Shown: positions 1 through 6,310, counted from the first letter of the stretch. The stretch: 8,302 nucleotides of DNA from JBBSIN01 sp038232055 (GCA_038232055.1 JBBSIN010000078.1:1-8302), one strand, 5' to 3'. Notes: a model not told the origin generated them from the sequence alone. Numbers and translations are program-made.

Positions 1-70
1 ACTCCATGACGGAGTAGCGCGACTCGGACGAGGCTGCGCGCTTGGGGTTGTTGCGGTCAACTGCGGGCAT
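1..70 (-). CDS. N-terminal fragment of a probable IS1595-type transposase (cut by window edge)
   Basis: On the minus strand an ATG at 70-68 opens a reading frame of 23 codons that runs off the left edge. It begins MPAVDRNNPKRAASSESRYS and continues VME. A basic, polar N-terminus followed by RYSVME resembles the start of IS1595-family transposases, whose next residues are typically a phenylalanine-rich 'FMREFPDD'-like segment; that segment would lie outside the window. Such enzymes are DDE-type transposases that move short insertion sequences. An AGGG lies 2 nt before the ATG, which is too close to be an ideal ribosome binding site. The AT-richer 50-60 bp upstream (71-130) fit an insertion-sequence end. 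With only 23 residues the family call rests on remembered resemblance; it could be another small basic protein. Confidence 0.45.
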   Translation of the reverse strand, partial: MPAVDRNNPKRAASSESRYSVME

Positions 71-130
71 GACCCTAGTCTCGCACATATGTCCTATACA
101 GTCAAGGGATAGTTACCCCGTATGGTCACA
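71..130. mobile_element. Possible insertion-sequence terminal region
   Basis: This stretch is clearly less GC-rich than the sequence on either side and lies directly upstream of the putative transposase start. Read on the minus strand it contains TTGACT and TATAGG and, at its outer edge, GGGGTAACTATCCC, which is itself a partial inverted repeat (GGG..A/T..CCC). If the neighbour is an IS1595-type element, its terminal inverted repeat probably ends near 119. The other end and the target duplication are outside the window, so the boundary cannot be proven here. Confidence 0.3.
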
Positions 131-137
131 TGCCAAC

Positions 138-287
138 TCGTACGCCGCCGGCCGCGGCGCCGCCGCCAGCACGCCCGCCAGGGCGCTGCCGCCGCCAGCG
201 CGCCGGAAGATCCCGCACTTGCGAGCTAATCCCCGACTGGACGAGGCCGGCGCGGAGAAGGACGCCGGCAGCCAGCGGCGGGCGTGA
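138..287 (+). other. Possible 3' remnant of a gene, unrecognised
   Basis: The 338 bases between the transposase start and the aldolase stop hold no confident gene. The best coding candidate is a plus-strand frame from about 138 to the TGA at 285-287. About nine of ten codons end in G or C, more than in the competing frame I checked on the opposite strand, and the frame ends in a charged tail (LDEAGAEKDAGSQRRA). Its stop lies within the left arm of the hairpin at 277-310. It has no credible start of its own and abuts the putative insertion-sequence end, so it could be the tail of a gene truncated by insertion. The composition is low-complexity Ala/Pro/Arg and I recognise no family. It may equally be non-coding GC-rich DNA. 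Confidence 0.15.
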
Positions 288-310
288 CACCCTCCCGGGT
301 CACGCCCGCC
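277..310. terminator. Strong GC hairpin, probable terminator of the aldolase operon
   Basis: GGCGGGCGTGAC at 277-288 is perfectly complementary to GTCACGCCCGCC at 299-310, giving a 12-bp stem with a 10-nt loop. It lies about 100 bp beyond the aldolase stop codon on the minus strand. No T-tract follows on either strand, which is common for putative actinobacterial terminators. Because it is symmetric it could serve transcripts from both sides. The role is inferred from position. Confidence 0.5.
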
Positions 311-408
311 CACCGGGTTCCTGCCGAGTCCGGGACAGCTCTGCAGCGTGTCCCCCTTGTCGACCCGGCAGTGTCTTCCTAGATCCACGAGGCGGGAGGA
401 GATGCGGT

Positions 409-1443
409 TCAGCGCGCCTCGGAGGTTCCTGCCGAACGAAGGTTCTCGCAGGCGAGGGCGACCCGTGCGGCCATCCCGGCCTCCGCCGCCTTGCCGTAGG
501 AGCGCGGGTCGTACACCTTCTTGTCACCCATGTCGCCGTCGACCTTGAGCACGCCGGCGTAGTTCGTGAACATGTGGTCGACGATCGGGCGGGTGTAGGC
601 GTACTGGGTGTCGGTGTCGACGTTCATCTTGACGACGCCGTAGTCCAGCGCCTCCCGGATCTCCTCGAGCAGCGAGCCGGACCCGCCGTGGAAGACGAGG
701 TCGAACGGCAGCGCGTCGTCGCCGAGACCGTGCTCGCGGGCGACCGCCTGCTGGGCCTGCTTGAGGATCTCGGGACGCAGCTTGACGTTGCCGGGCTTGT
801 AGACGCCGTGCACGTTGCCGAACGTCAGCGCGGTCAGGTATCGGCCACGTTCCCCGAGCCCCAGCGCCTGAGCGGTCGCGACCGCGTCCTCGGGCGTGGA
901 GTAGAGCTTGTCACCGCTGCCACCCTGTACGCCGTCCTCCTCGCCACCCACGACCCCGATCTCGACCTCGAGGACGACGCGTGCCGCCGCCGCCATCTCG
1001 AGGAGCTCGCTCGCGATCGACAGGTTCTCGTCGACGGGGACCGCTGACCCGTCCCACATGTGCGACTGGAAGAGCGGCAGCTCGCCCTTGTCGACGCGCT
1101 CCCTCGACGCCACCAGCAGCGGCCGCACGAACGCGTCGAGCTTGTCCTTGGGGCAGTGGTCGGTGTGCAGCGCGACGTTGACCGGATAGGACTTGGCCGC
1201 CTCCTGGGCGAACGCCGCGAAGGCGAGCGAGCCGGCGACCATGTTCTTGATCGACGCGCCCGACAGGAACTCCGAGCCACCGGTCGAGATCTGCACGATG
1301 CCGTCGCTCCCGGCGTCGGCGAACCCGCGCAGCGCCGCGTGCAGGGTCTCCGACGACGTCACGTTGATCGCGGGATACGCGTATTTCTCGGCCTTCGCCT
1401 TGTCGAGCATCGCGGCGTAGGTCTCGGTGGTGGCGATGGGCAT
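409..1443 (-). CDS. fbaA: Class II fructose-bisphosphate aldolase
   Basis: This zinc-dependent cytosolic enzyme reversibly cleaves fructose 1,6-bisphosphate to dihydroxyacetone phosphate and glyceraldehyde 3-phosphate, in glycolysis and gluconeogenesis. The protein has 344 residues, normal for the long class II group. The motif HTDHCPKD at 93-100 supplies the catalytic Asp95 and zinc ligand His96. The glutamate-rich segment EVEIGVVGGEEDGV at 159-172, His212 in NVHGVY and His252 in FHGGSG match the remaining metal and phosphate-binding positions of the family. NVDTDTQYAYTRP at 274-286 is also typical. The ATG at 1443-1441 is preceded by GGAG with 6-nt spacing; this site lies inside the end of the upstream methyltransferase gene, whose stop codon is only 1 nt away. 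The two genes are therefore probably co-transcribed and translationally coupled. All key residues are present and the gene looks intact. Confidence 0.97.
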   Translation of the reverse strand: MPIATTETYAAMLDKAKAEKYAYPAINVTSSETLHAALRGFADAGSDGIVQISTGGSEFLSGASIKNMVAGSLAFAAFAQEAAKSYPVNVALHTDHCPKDKLDAFVRPLLVASRERVDKGELPLFQSHMWDGSAVPVDENLSIASELLEMAAAARVVLEVEIGVVGGEEDGVQGGSGDKLYSTPEDAVATAQALGLGERGRYLTALTFGNVHGVYKPGNVKLRPEILKQAQQAVAREHGLGDDALPFDLVFHGGSGSLLEEIREALDYGVVKMNVDTDTQYAYTRPIVDHMFTNYAGVLKVDGDMGDKKVYDPRSYGKAAEAGMAARVALACENLRSAGTSEAR

Positions 1444-1444
1444 G

Positions 1445-2140
1445 TCACGCTCCGTCGGAGTGGGCTCGGACCTGAGTGGCTGGCGGGCCAGGAGTCCCAG
1501 TATCCCTGTCCGGGGGTACGACGTGCTGCCGCACCCAGGTGTGCATGGCGATGGCCGCCGCTGCGCCGGCGTTGATCGACCTCGTCGACCCGAACTGGGC
1601 GATCGACAGGGTGAGCGCGCATGCCGTCCGCATGTCCGCGCTCAGCCCGGGACCCTCTTGACCGAGCACCAGCACGCAGGCGGGCGGCAGGTCCGCCGAC
1701 TCGATCGGCACGGCCTGCGGCAGGTTGTCGACGCCGATCATCTCGACTCCGGCGGCAGCGGCCCATTCCGCGAACGCGTCGACGCTGGGGTGGTGGTCGA
1801 TGTGTTGGTACCTGTCGGTGACCATGGCGCCGCGCCGGTTCCAGCGCCGGCACCCGACGATGTGCACGCGCGCGGCCAGGAACGCGTTGGCGGTGCGCAC
1901 GACCGAGCCGATGTTGAGGTCGTGCTGCCAGTTCTCGATGGCCACGTGGAAGGGGTGCCGCCTCGTGTCCAGGTCGGCCACGATCGCGTCGTGGCGCCAG
2001 TAGCGGTACCGGTCGACGACGTTGCGCCGGTCCCCGTTCGCGAGGAGGTCGGGATCCAGGTGGCCGGCGACCGGCCAAGGGCCGACCCACGGGGCGACGC
2101 CCACGTCGTACCCGTCATCGATGGTGCGGCCGTCGCTCAT
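1445..2140 (-). CDS. TrmH/SpoU (SPOUT) family RNA 2'-O-methyltransferase
   Basis: This 231-residue protein belongs to the SPOUT superfamily of S-adenosylmethionine-dependent methylases that modify the ribose 2'-OH of tRNA or rRNA. All three family motifs are visible. Motif 1 is NIGSVVRTANAF at 76-87, including Asn76 and the conserved Arg82. Motif 2 is VLVLGQEGPGLS at 156-167. Motif 3 is GSTRSINAGAAAAIAMHTW at 184-202, which forms the trefoil-knot cofactor site. About 65 residues precede motif 1 and a hydrophilic Pro/Thr-rich tail follows 205. The sequence does not reveal the target RNA. The ATG at 2140-2138 is favoured because a TAGGGT box lies 7 nt upstream, consistent with a leaderless message; AGGG in the same box could alternatively act as a ribosome binding site. 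It is the first gene of an operon with the aldolase. Confidence 0.9.
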   Translation of the reverse strand: MSDGRTIDDGYDVGVAPWVGPWPVAGHLDPDLLANGDRRNVVDRYRYWRHDAIVADLDTRRHPFHVAIENWQHDLNIGSVVRTANAFLAARVHIVGCRRWNRRGAMVTDRYQHIDHHPSVDAFAEWAAAAGVEMIGVDNLPQAVPIESADLPPACVLVLGQEGPGLSADMRTACALTLSIAQFGSTRSINAGAAAAIAMHTWVRQHVVPPDRDTGTPGPPATQVRAHSDGA

Positions 2141-2147
2141 CCTCGAA

Positions 2148-2153
2148 ACCCTA
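2148..2153 (-). promoter_or_regulatory. Candidate -10 box for the methyltransferase-aldolase operon
   Basis: On the minus strand TAGGGT fits the actinobacterial TANNNT -10 consensus and is followed by 7 nt and then the ATG of the methyltransferase. This spacing would place the transcription start at or next to the A of the start codon, giving a leaderless mRNA. No good -35 hexamer is seen 16-18 nt upstream. Confidence 0.35.
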
Positions 2154-2201
2154 GAAGAGGGCCGCCCTGTGGTGGCATCTCCTCAGGTTTCCACCGCGAC
2201 C

Positions 2202-2207
2202 TAGGCT
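2202..2207 (+). promoter_or_regulatory. Candidate -10 box for dedA
   Basis: TAGGCT fits TANNNT and ends 6 nt before the GTG start of the DedA gene, again placing the likely transcription start at the start codon. No purine-rich ribosome binding site precedes the GTG, supporting a leaderless message. No convincing -35 is visible. Confidence 0.35.
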
Positions 2208-2213
2208 CGCAGT

Positions 2214-2861
2214 GTGCTCCACCTGACGCAGAGTCCGGCCCTGTTGGGTGGCTTCCTCGACCCGAAGACCTTGATCGATGCCTTTGGCGCGTACGCGTTG
2301 TGGGGTGCGCTGCTCGTGGTGTTCATCGAGTGCTGGCTGTTTCCCTTCCTTCCCGGCGACTCCCTGCTGTTCACGGTCGGGCTGCTGATCTCGCAGCACG
2401 AGCTGAACACCCCGATCTGGCTGGCTTGTGTGCTGCTGTCGGCGTCGGCGGTCCTGAGCAACGTGGTCGGCTATCTCATCGGCGCCCGGGTGGGCCCGGG
2501 GCTTTTCGACCGGCCGGACTCCCGGTTCTTCAAACAGCAGTACGTCGAGAAGACCCACGCCTTCTTCGACAAGTACGGCAACCGCGCCATCGTGCTCGCC
2601 CGGTTCGTCCCGATCGTGCGGACGCTCATCACGCTGGCGGCGGGCTTCGGCCAGATGACCATGCGGCGCTTCGTCGTCTACTCGGCGATCGGCGGCGTGC
2701 TGTGGGCTACCGGCGTCACCCTGCTCGGGTACTTCCTCGGCCAGATCGGCTTCGTTCGCAACCACATCGAGCTCATGCTGGTGGCGATCGTGGCGTTGTC
2801 CCTCGTGCCGGTCGCGGTCGAGGCGCTGCGCGCCCGGCGCGCCGTACCCGCCGGCGAGTAG
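2214..2861 (+). CDS. DedA family integral membrane protein
   Basis: DedA/VTT-domain proteins are polytopic inner-membrane proteins linked in several bacteria to membrane homeostasis, undecaprenyl-phosphate or phospholipid flipping and proton-motive-force maintenance. This 215-residue protein has the usual family length. The signature acidic residue and re-entrant motif appear as E39 followed by FPFLPGDSLLF at 43-53. The second signature is FFDKYGNRAIVLARFVPIVR at 117-136, with Arg130, Pro133 and Arg136. Hydrophobic segments cover roughly 23-60, 65-92, 137-146, 152-178 and 184-206. The GTG at 2214 is the only sensible start in frame, since residues just after it already align with the family N-terminus. 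It is divergent from the methyltransferase gene and convergent with the DUF3151 gene. The substrate is not evident from sequence. Confidence 0.93.
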   Translation: MLHLTQSPALLGGFLDPKTLIDAFGAYALWGALLVVFIECWLFPFLPGDSLLFTVGLLISQHELNTPIWLACVLLSASAVLSNVVGYLIGARVGPGLFDRPDSRFFKQQYVEKTHAFFDKYGNRAIVLARFVPIVRTLITLAAGFGQMTMRRFVVYSAIGGVLWATGVTLLGYFLGQIGFVRNHIELMLVAIVALSLVPVAVEALRARRAVPAGE

Positions 2862-2889
2862 CTCCCTCGGCGCTCCCGCTGTCCTCCGC

Positions 2890-3073
2890 GCCAAGATCCG
2901 ACGCTCAGGCCGTTCCAGCGACCCGTACGTCGGATCCTGCCGCCGCTGCTGTGCCAAGATCCGACGGCCAGGTTGTTCCAGCGACCTGTACGTCGGATCC
3001 TGCCGCCGCTGCTGTGCCAAGATCCGACGGCCAGGTTGTTCCAGCGACCTGTACGTCGGATCGTTCCGCCGCT
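2890..3073. repeat. Three tandem 63-bp repeats, each containing a long palindrome
   Basis: Units begin with GCCAAGATCCGACG at 2890, 2953 and 3016, an exact 63-bp period. Units 2 and 3 are identical over their first 47 bases (to 2999 and 3062); unit 1 differs at five central positions; unit 3 decays after 3062. Each unit has 9-bp arms, GATCCGACG and CGTCGGATC (2895-2903/2928-2936, 2958-2966/2991-2999, 3021-3029/3054-3062). In units 2 and 3 an inner CAGGT/ACCTG pairing extends the hairpin; in unit 1 this inner stem is mismatched. The array fills most of the gap between the converging dedA and DUF3151 genes, so it may act as a bidirectional transcription terminator. A 63-bp period also keeps every reading frame open, producing apparent 21-residue peptide repeats that I take to be artefacts. 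Confidence 0.9.
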
Positions 3074-3114
3074 CCCCGCCGGGCCCCGCGCCCTGACGCC
3101 GCCGACGAGCCGGC

Positions 3115-3516
3115 TCAGGGACGCGGAGCAGCGGGGTCGGCGTCCTCGAGGAACGAACGGCAGCGGGCCGCCTCGTCCTGCTCGCCGATCCGGTCCGAGC
3201 CCACCGCCAACGCGGCCAAGCACCGAAGAAACCCCTGGTTGGGCTCGTGCGACCAGGGGATCGGGCCGTGCCCCTTCCAGCCGCTGAGGCGCAGGGCGTC
3301 GAGCCCCCGGTGGTAGCCGACACGGGCGAACGCATAGCCGGTCAGCGTGTCGCCGGAGCCCAGCCGCTCCTCCGCGAGGATCGCCCAGGCGAGCGACGAC
3401 CGGGGATGAGCGGTCGCTGCCTCGACCGCCGAGGAGCCGCCGCTGAGCAGGGCGGCCGCCGGGTCCTCGGGAAGCAGGGTAGGAGGCGGGCCGCCGAGGA
3501 GGTTGTCGAAGGTCAT
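3115..3516 (-). CDS. DUF3151 family protein
   Basis: This 133-residue cytosolic protein of unknown function belongs to an actinobacterial family. The conserved core is clear: HPRSSLAWAILAE at 37-49, then GYAFARVGYHRGLDALR at 60-76, then GWKGHGPIPWSHEPNQGFLR at 79-98, rich in invariant Gly, His, Trp and Pro. The helical, TPR-like pattern (alternating Ala/Leu with 'A...AE..L..GD....AYAFARVGYHRGLD') suggests a small helical-repeat scaffold, but no catalytic site is recognisable. The ATG at 3516-3514 has AGGATGGAG just upstream. It is divergent from purA across about 185 bp. In mycobacteria a gene of this kind lies close to purA and fba, as I recall, so the neighbourhood is conserved although the link in function is unknown. 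Confidence 0.85.
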   Translation of the reverse strand: MTFDNLLGGPPPTLLPEDPAAALLSGGSSAVEAATAHPRSSLAWAILAEERLGSGDTLTGYAFARVGYHRGLDALRLSGWKGHGPIPWSHEPNQGFLRCLAALAVGSDRIGEQDEAARCRSFLEDADPAAPRP

Positions 3517-3601
3517 GGCTCCATCCTGCCCGCTGCGCCCGCCCTGCGCACCGCTGTGCCCGCTGCTCCCGGCAAGCGCGCTCGCGCCCGTTCCTCTCGG
3601 C

Positions 3602-3607
3602 TACCAT
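3602..3607 (+). promoter_or_regulatory. Candidate -10 box for purA
   Basis: TACCAT fits the actinobacterial TANNAT -10 pattern and would start transcription near 3613-3615, giving a leader of about 90 nt before the purA ATG. No clear -35 is visible. This choice would place the hairpin at 3620-3648 at the very 5' end of the transcript. Confidence 0.3.
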
Positions 3608-3619
3608 GAGGCCGCAAGG

Positions 3620-3648
3620 GCCCCCGCTTGCAGCGCAAAGCAGGGGGC
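3620..3648 (+). promoter_or_regulatory. Strong hairpin in the putative purA leader
   Basis: G3620 and C3621-C3625 pair with G3643-G3647 and C3648; GC 3626-3627 pairs with GC 3640-3641; TTGC 3628-3631 pairs with GCAA 3635-3638, closing on the loop AGC. A3642 and A3639 are single-base bulges. This gives 12 base pairs, mostly G-C. No T-tract follows, so a classical intrinsic terminator is not seen. Its place between a candidate promoter and the purA start suggests an attenuator, an RNA-stabilising 5' structure or a protein-binding site. Because the gene on the left is transcribed away from it, it is not needed as a terminator of an upstream gene on the same strand. Confidence 0.45.
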
Positions 3649-3701
3649 TGTCCTCATGTCCGAGGCGCGTGGCCGCCGGGATGCTGTGGAAGGGTGCGCG
3701 G

Positions 3702-4985
3702 ATGCCCGCGATCGTGATCGTCGGGGCACAGTGGGGCGACGAAGGCAAGGGCAAGGCCACCGACCAGCTCGGTGAGTCCGTCGACTACTGCGTTCGCTAC
3801 CAAGGCGGCAACAACGCCGGCCACACGATCGTCATCGGCGGCGAGAAGTATGCCCTCCATCTGCTGCCCTCCGGAATCCTCACGCCGGGGTGCATCCCGG
3901 TCATCGGCAACGGGGTGGTCATCGACGCCGGGGTGCTCCTCGACGAGATGAAGGCCCTGGCCGACCGTGGCGTCGACACGTCGCGGCTGCTCATCTCCGC
4001 CAACGCGCACCTGATCGGCAGCTACCACGCGGCCATCGACAAGGTCTCGGAGCGGTTCCTGGGCAAGAACAAGATCGGTACGACGGGACGCGGCATCGGA
4101 CCGGCGTACGCCGACAAGATCTCCCGGCTCGGCATCAGGGTAGGCGACCTCTTCGACGAGAAGATCCTGCGCGAGAAGGTCGAGGGCGCCCTGGAGCAGA
4201 AGAACCAGCTGCTGGTGAAGGTCTACAACCGCCGCGCCGCCAACGTCGACGACGTCGTGTTCGAGTTCCGCGGGTACGCCGAGGCGCTTCGGCACTACGT
4301 GGCCGATACCTCCCTCGTCATCAACCGCGCCCTCGACGCCGGCCAGACGGTGCTGTTCGAAGGAGCGCAGGCCACGCTGCTGGACGTCGACCACGGGACC
4401 TACCCGTTCGTCACGTCGTCGAACCCCATCGCCGGTGGGGCGTGCGTGGGCGCCGGGGTTGGTCCGACCCGGATCGACAGGGTGGTCGGGGTCATCAAGT
4501 CCTACACGACGAGGGTGGGCTCCGGGCCGTTCCCGACCGAGGTGTTCGGCGAGGACGGCGAGCGGCTGCTGGCTGAGGGTGCCGAGTTCGGCACGACCAC
4601 GGGCCGCGAGCGCCGCTGCGGCTGGTACGACGCCGTGGTCGCCCGGTTCGCCGCGCGCATCAACGGGTTGACCGACCTCTTCCTGACCAAGCTGGACGTC
4701 CTCGGCGGCTGGGAGACCGTCCCGGTGTGCGTGGGGTACGACATCGACGGCGTGCGGCACGACGAGATGCCGATGACGCAGTCCGAGTTCCACGCGGCCA
4801 AACCCGTCTATGAGCATCTCGACGGCTGGGGAGAGGACATCTCCGCGTGTCGCACGTTCAGGGACCTGCCCCGCAACGCGCAGACGTACGTCCGGGCGCT
4901 CGAGGAGATCTCCGGGGCGCCCTTCTGCGGTATCGGCGTGGGGCCGGGGCGCGAGCAGTCGATCGTGCTGCGGGAGCTGGGCTGA
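3702..4985 (+). CDS. purA: Adenylosuccinate synthetase
   Basis: PurA joins IMP and aspartate, using GTP, to form adenylosuccinate, the first committed step from IMP to AMP in the cytosol. The protein has 427 residues, the standard length. The N-terminal GAQWGDEGKGK at 8-18 is the GTP-binding loop with catalytic Asp13; GGNNAGHT at 35-42 carries catalytic His41. TTGRGIGPAYADK at 127-139, GTTTGRERRCGWYD at 297-310 (substrate-binding arginines) and TKLDVL at 329-334 (guanine specificity) are all present. The ATG at 3702 is chosen over in-frame ATGs at 3606 and 3681 because MPAIVIVGAQWGDEG is the family N-terminus and GGAAGGG lies 7 nt upstream. purD follows after 24 nt, so the two are probably co-transcribed. 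The gene looks intact. Confidence 0.98.
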   Translation: MPAIVIVGAQWGDEGKGKATDQLGESVDYCVRYQGGNNAGHTIVIGGEKYALHLLPSGILTPGCIPVIGNGVVIDAGVLLDEMKALADRGVDTSRLLISANAHLIGSYHAAIDKVSERFLGKNKIGTTGRGIGPAYADKISRLGIRVGDLFDEKILREKVEGALEQKNQLLVKVYNRRAANVDDVVFEFRGYAEALRHYVADTSLVINRALDAGQTVLFEGAQATLLDVDHGTYPFVTSSNPIAGGACVGAGVGPTRIDRVVGVIKSYTTRVGSGPFPTEVFGEDGERLLAEGAEFGTTTGRERRCGWYDAVVARFAARINGLTDLFLTKLDVLGGWETVPVCVGYDIDGVRHDEMPMTQSEFHAAKPVYEHLDGWGEDISACRTFRDLPRNAQTYVRALEEISGAPFCGIGVGPGREQSIVLRELG

Positions 4986-5009
4986 GGCAGCGGTGACGGG
5001 AAGCAGGGC

Positions 5010-6248
5010 GTGAAGGTGCTGCTGCTCGGCGGCGGTGGCCGCGAGCACGCCCTCGCGGCCGCGCTGGCCCGCGACCCCGAGGTCACGGAGCTGCACGTGG
5101 TTCCCGGAAACCCCGGCATCGCGTCGGTCGCGACGCGGCACGACGGTGACGTGCTGGACGGTACGGCGATGGCCGGTCTGGCCGAGCGGCTCGGCGTCGA
5201 CCTGGTGGTCGTCGGGCCCGAGGCGCCCCTGGTGGCGGGGGTCGCCGACGCTGTCCGTCAGCGCGGCATCGCCTGCTTCGGGCCGGACCGGGAGGCGGCT
5301 GTCATCGAGGGGTCGAAGGCCTTCGCGAAGGAGATCATGGCGGCCGCCGCGATCCCGACCGCGATGTCGCGGGTCTGCGACACCCCGGCTGAGGTCGACG
5401 TGGCGCTGGACGCCTTCGGACCGCCGTACGTTGTCAAGGACGATGCTCTGGCCGCCGGGAAGGGCGTCGTCGTCACGGCTGACCGCGAGGTGGCGACGGC
5501 TCACGCCCGCTCCTGCCGGCGGGTCGTGATCGAGGAGTTCCTCGACGGGCCGGAGGTTTCCCTGTTCGCGATCAGCGACGGCAGGACGCTCCTGCCGCTG
5601 CTGCCGGCGCAGGACTTCAAGCGGCTCCTCGACGGCGACGCCGGCCCGAACACCGGGGGGATGGGCGCCTTCGCCCCCCTCGGCGGGCTCCCGGAAGGCT
5701 TCGTGGACGACGTCGTCGACCGGGTGCTGCAGCCCTGCGTGGACGAGCTGGCCCGGCGCGGTACGCCGTTCGTGGGGCTGCTGTACGCCGGCCTCGCGCT
5801 GACCGGGCACGGCGTACGGGTGGTGGAGTTCAACGCGCGGTTCGGTGACCCCGAGACCCAGCCGCTGCTCGAGCTGCTCGTGTCACCGCTTGCCCAGGTC
5901 CTGCACGCCGCAGCGCTCGGCAGACTCCGCGAGCGACCGCCGCTGACGTGGCGGGACGGAGCGGCAGTGACCGTCGTGATGGCGGCTGAGGGCTACCCGA
6001 CGTCTCCGCGCAGGGGCGGCTCGATCCACGGCCTCGACGAGGCCGGCCGGGTCGACGGCGTGACGGTGGCACACGCCGGCACCGCGCTGGGCGAGGACGG
6101 CTCGGTCGTCACGGCTGGGGGACGCGTGCTGGCCGTCACCGGGACGGGCGTGTCGGTGAGGGAGGCTCGACGTTGTGCCTACGACGGCGTCGCGCGGATC
6201 TCGTTCGCCGGCGCCCACTGGCGCACCGACATCGCCGGCGGGCTTTAG
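5010..6248 (+). CDS. purD: Phosphoribosylamine-glycine ligase (GAR synthetase)
   Basis: PurD condenses phosphoribosylamine, glycine and ATP into glycinamide ribonucleotide, the second step of de novo purine synthesis. The 412-residue protein is a monofunctional ATP-grasp enzyme of typical length. It starts with the dinucleotide-like motif GGGGREHA at 7-14 and PGNPG at 32-36. The ATP-grasp domain shows VVKDDALAAGKGVVV at 141-155, the signature DGDAGPNTGGMGAF at 208-221 and the metal-binding VVEFNARFGDPETQ at 271-284. The C-terminal segment GYPTSPRRG at 328-336 is also usual. The start is the GTG at 5010, giving MKVLLLGGGGREH; GGGAAG lies about 6 nt upstream. It follows purA by 24 nt, indicating one operon, and is followed by a 304-bp gap before purB. 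No missing key residue was seen. Confidence 0.97.
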   Translation: MKVLLLGGGGREHALAAALARDPEVTELHVVPGNPGIASVATRHDGDVLDGTAMAGLAERLGVDLVVVGPEAPLVAGVADAVRQRGIACFGPDREAAVIEGSKAFAKEIMAAAAIPTAMSRVCDTPAEVDVALDAFGPPYVVKDDALAAGKGVVVTADREVATAHARSCRRVVIEEFLDGPEVSLFAISDGRTLLPLLPAQDFKRLLDGDAGPNTGGMGAFAPLGGLPEGFVDDVVDRVLQPCVDELARRGTPFVGLLYAGLALTGHGVRVVEFNARFGDPETQPLLELLVSPLAQVLHAAALGRLRERPPLTWRDGAAVTVVMAAEGYPTSPRRGGSIHGLDEAGRVDGVTVAHAGTALGEDGSVVTAGGRVLAVTGTGVSVREARRCAYDGVARISFAGAHWRTDIAGGL

Positions 6249-6258
6249 GTGTCGTTCG

Positions 6259-6274
6259 CGAGCGCAGCTCGTTT
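6259..6274 (+). terminator. Weak hairpin after purD
   Basis: CGAGC at 6259-6263 pairs with GCTCG at 6267-6271 around a GCA loop and is followed by TTT. It starts 10 nt after the purD stop. The stem is short (5 bp, plus a possible G-U pair), so it is only a tentative terminator of the purA-purD transcript. Confidence 0.25.
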
Positions 6275-6310
6275 GCACCGCTTGGCGGTGGTTCTCGCCG
6301 GCACGGGTGT

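Noticed and set aside
130..1047. Long plus-strand open frame opposite the aldolase
   Set aside because: It is antisense to fbaA, has Arg/Val/Asp-rich composition typical of a GC-rich shadow frame, and matches no family; the aldolase motifs on the minus strand are unambiguous.
2890..3073. CRISPR array
   Set aside because: The full 63-bp unit repeats including the segment between the palindromic arms; there are no unique spacers, only three units, and no cas genes nearby.
2890..3073. Protein with 21-residue repeats (for example RIRRTGRWNNLAVGSW on the minus strand)
   Set aside because: Any 63-bp tandem repeat without stops gives 21-residue repeats in several frames. No start with ribosome binding site or flanking domain supports translation, and the DNA palindromes explain the conservation better.
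1427..3316. A 629-codon plus-strand open frame
   Set aside because: It crosses the methyltransferase, overlaps dedA in another frame, and passes through the 63-bp array, whose period keeps frames open. Its length is a GC artefact.
3606..3701. A longer PurA starting at 3606 or 3681
   Set aside because: The added residues do not resemble any PurA N-terminus, the first would be translated from within the leader hairpin region, and the 3702 ATG has a well-placed GGAAGGG.
3517..3701. A purine riboswitch upstream of purA
   Set aside because: The region shows one strong hairpin but no three-way junction or conserved purine-riboswitch core that I can recognise.
3654..5810. A 718-codon minus-strand open frame
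   Set aside because: It is antisense to purA and purD, both of which show all their catalytic motifs. The frame is a shadow of strong third-position G/C bias.
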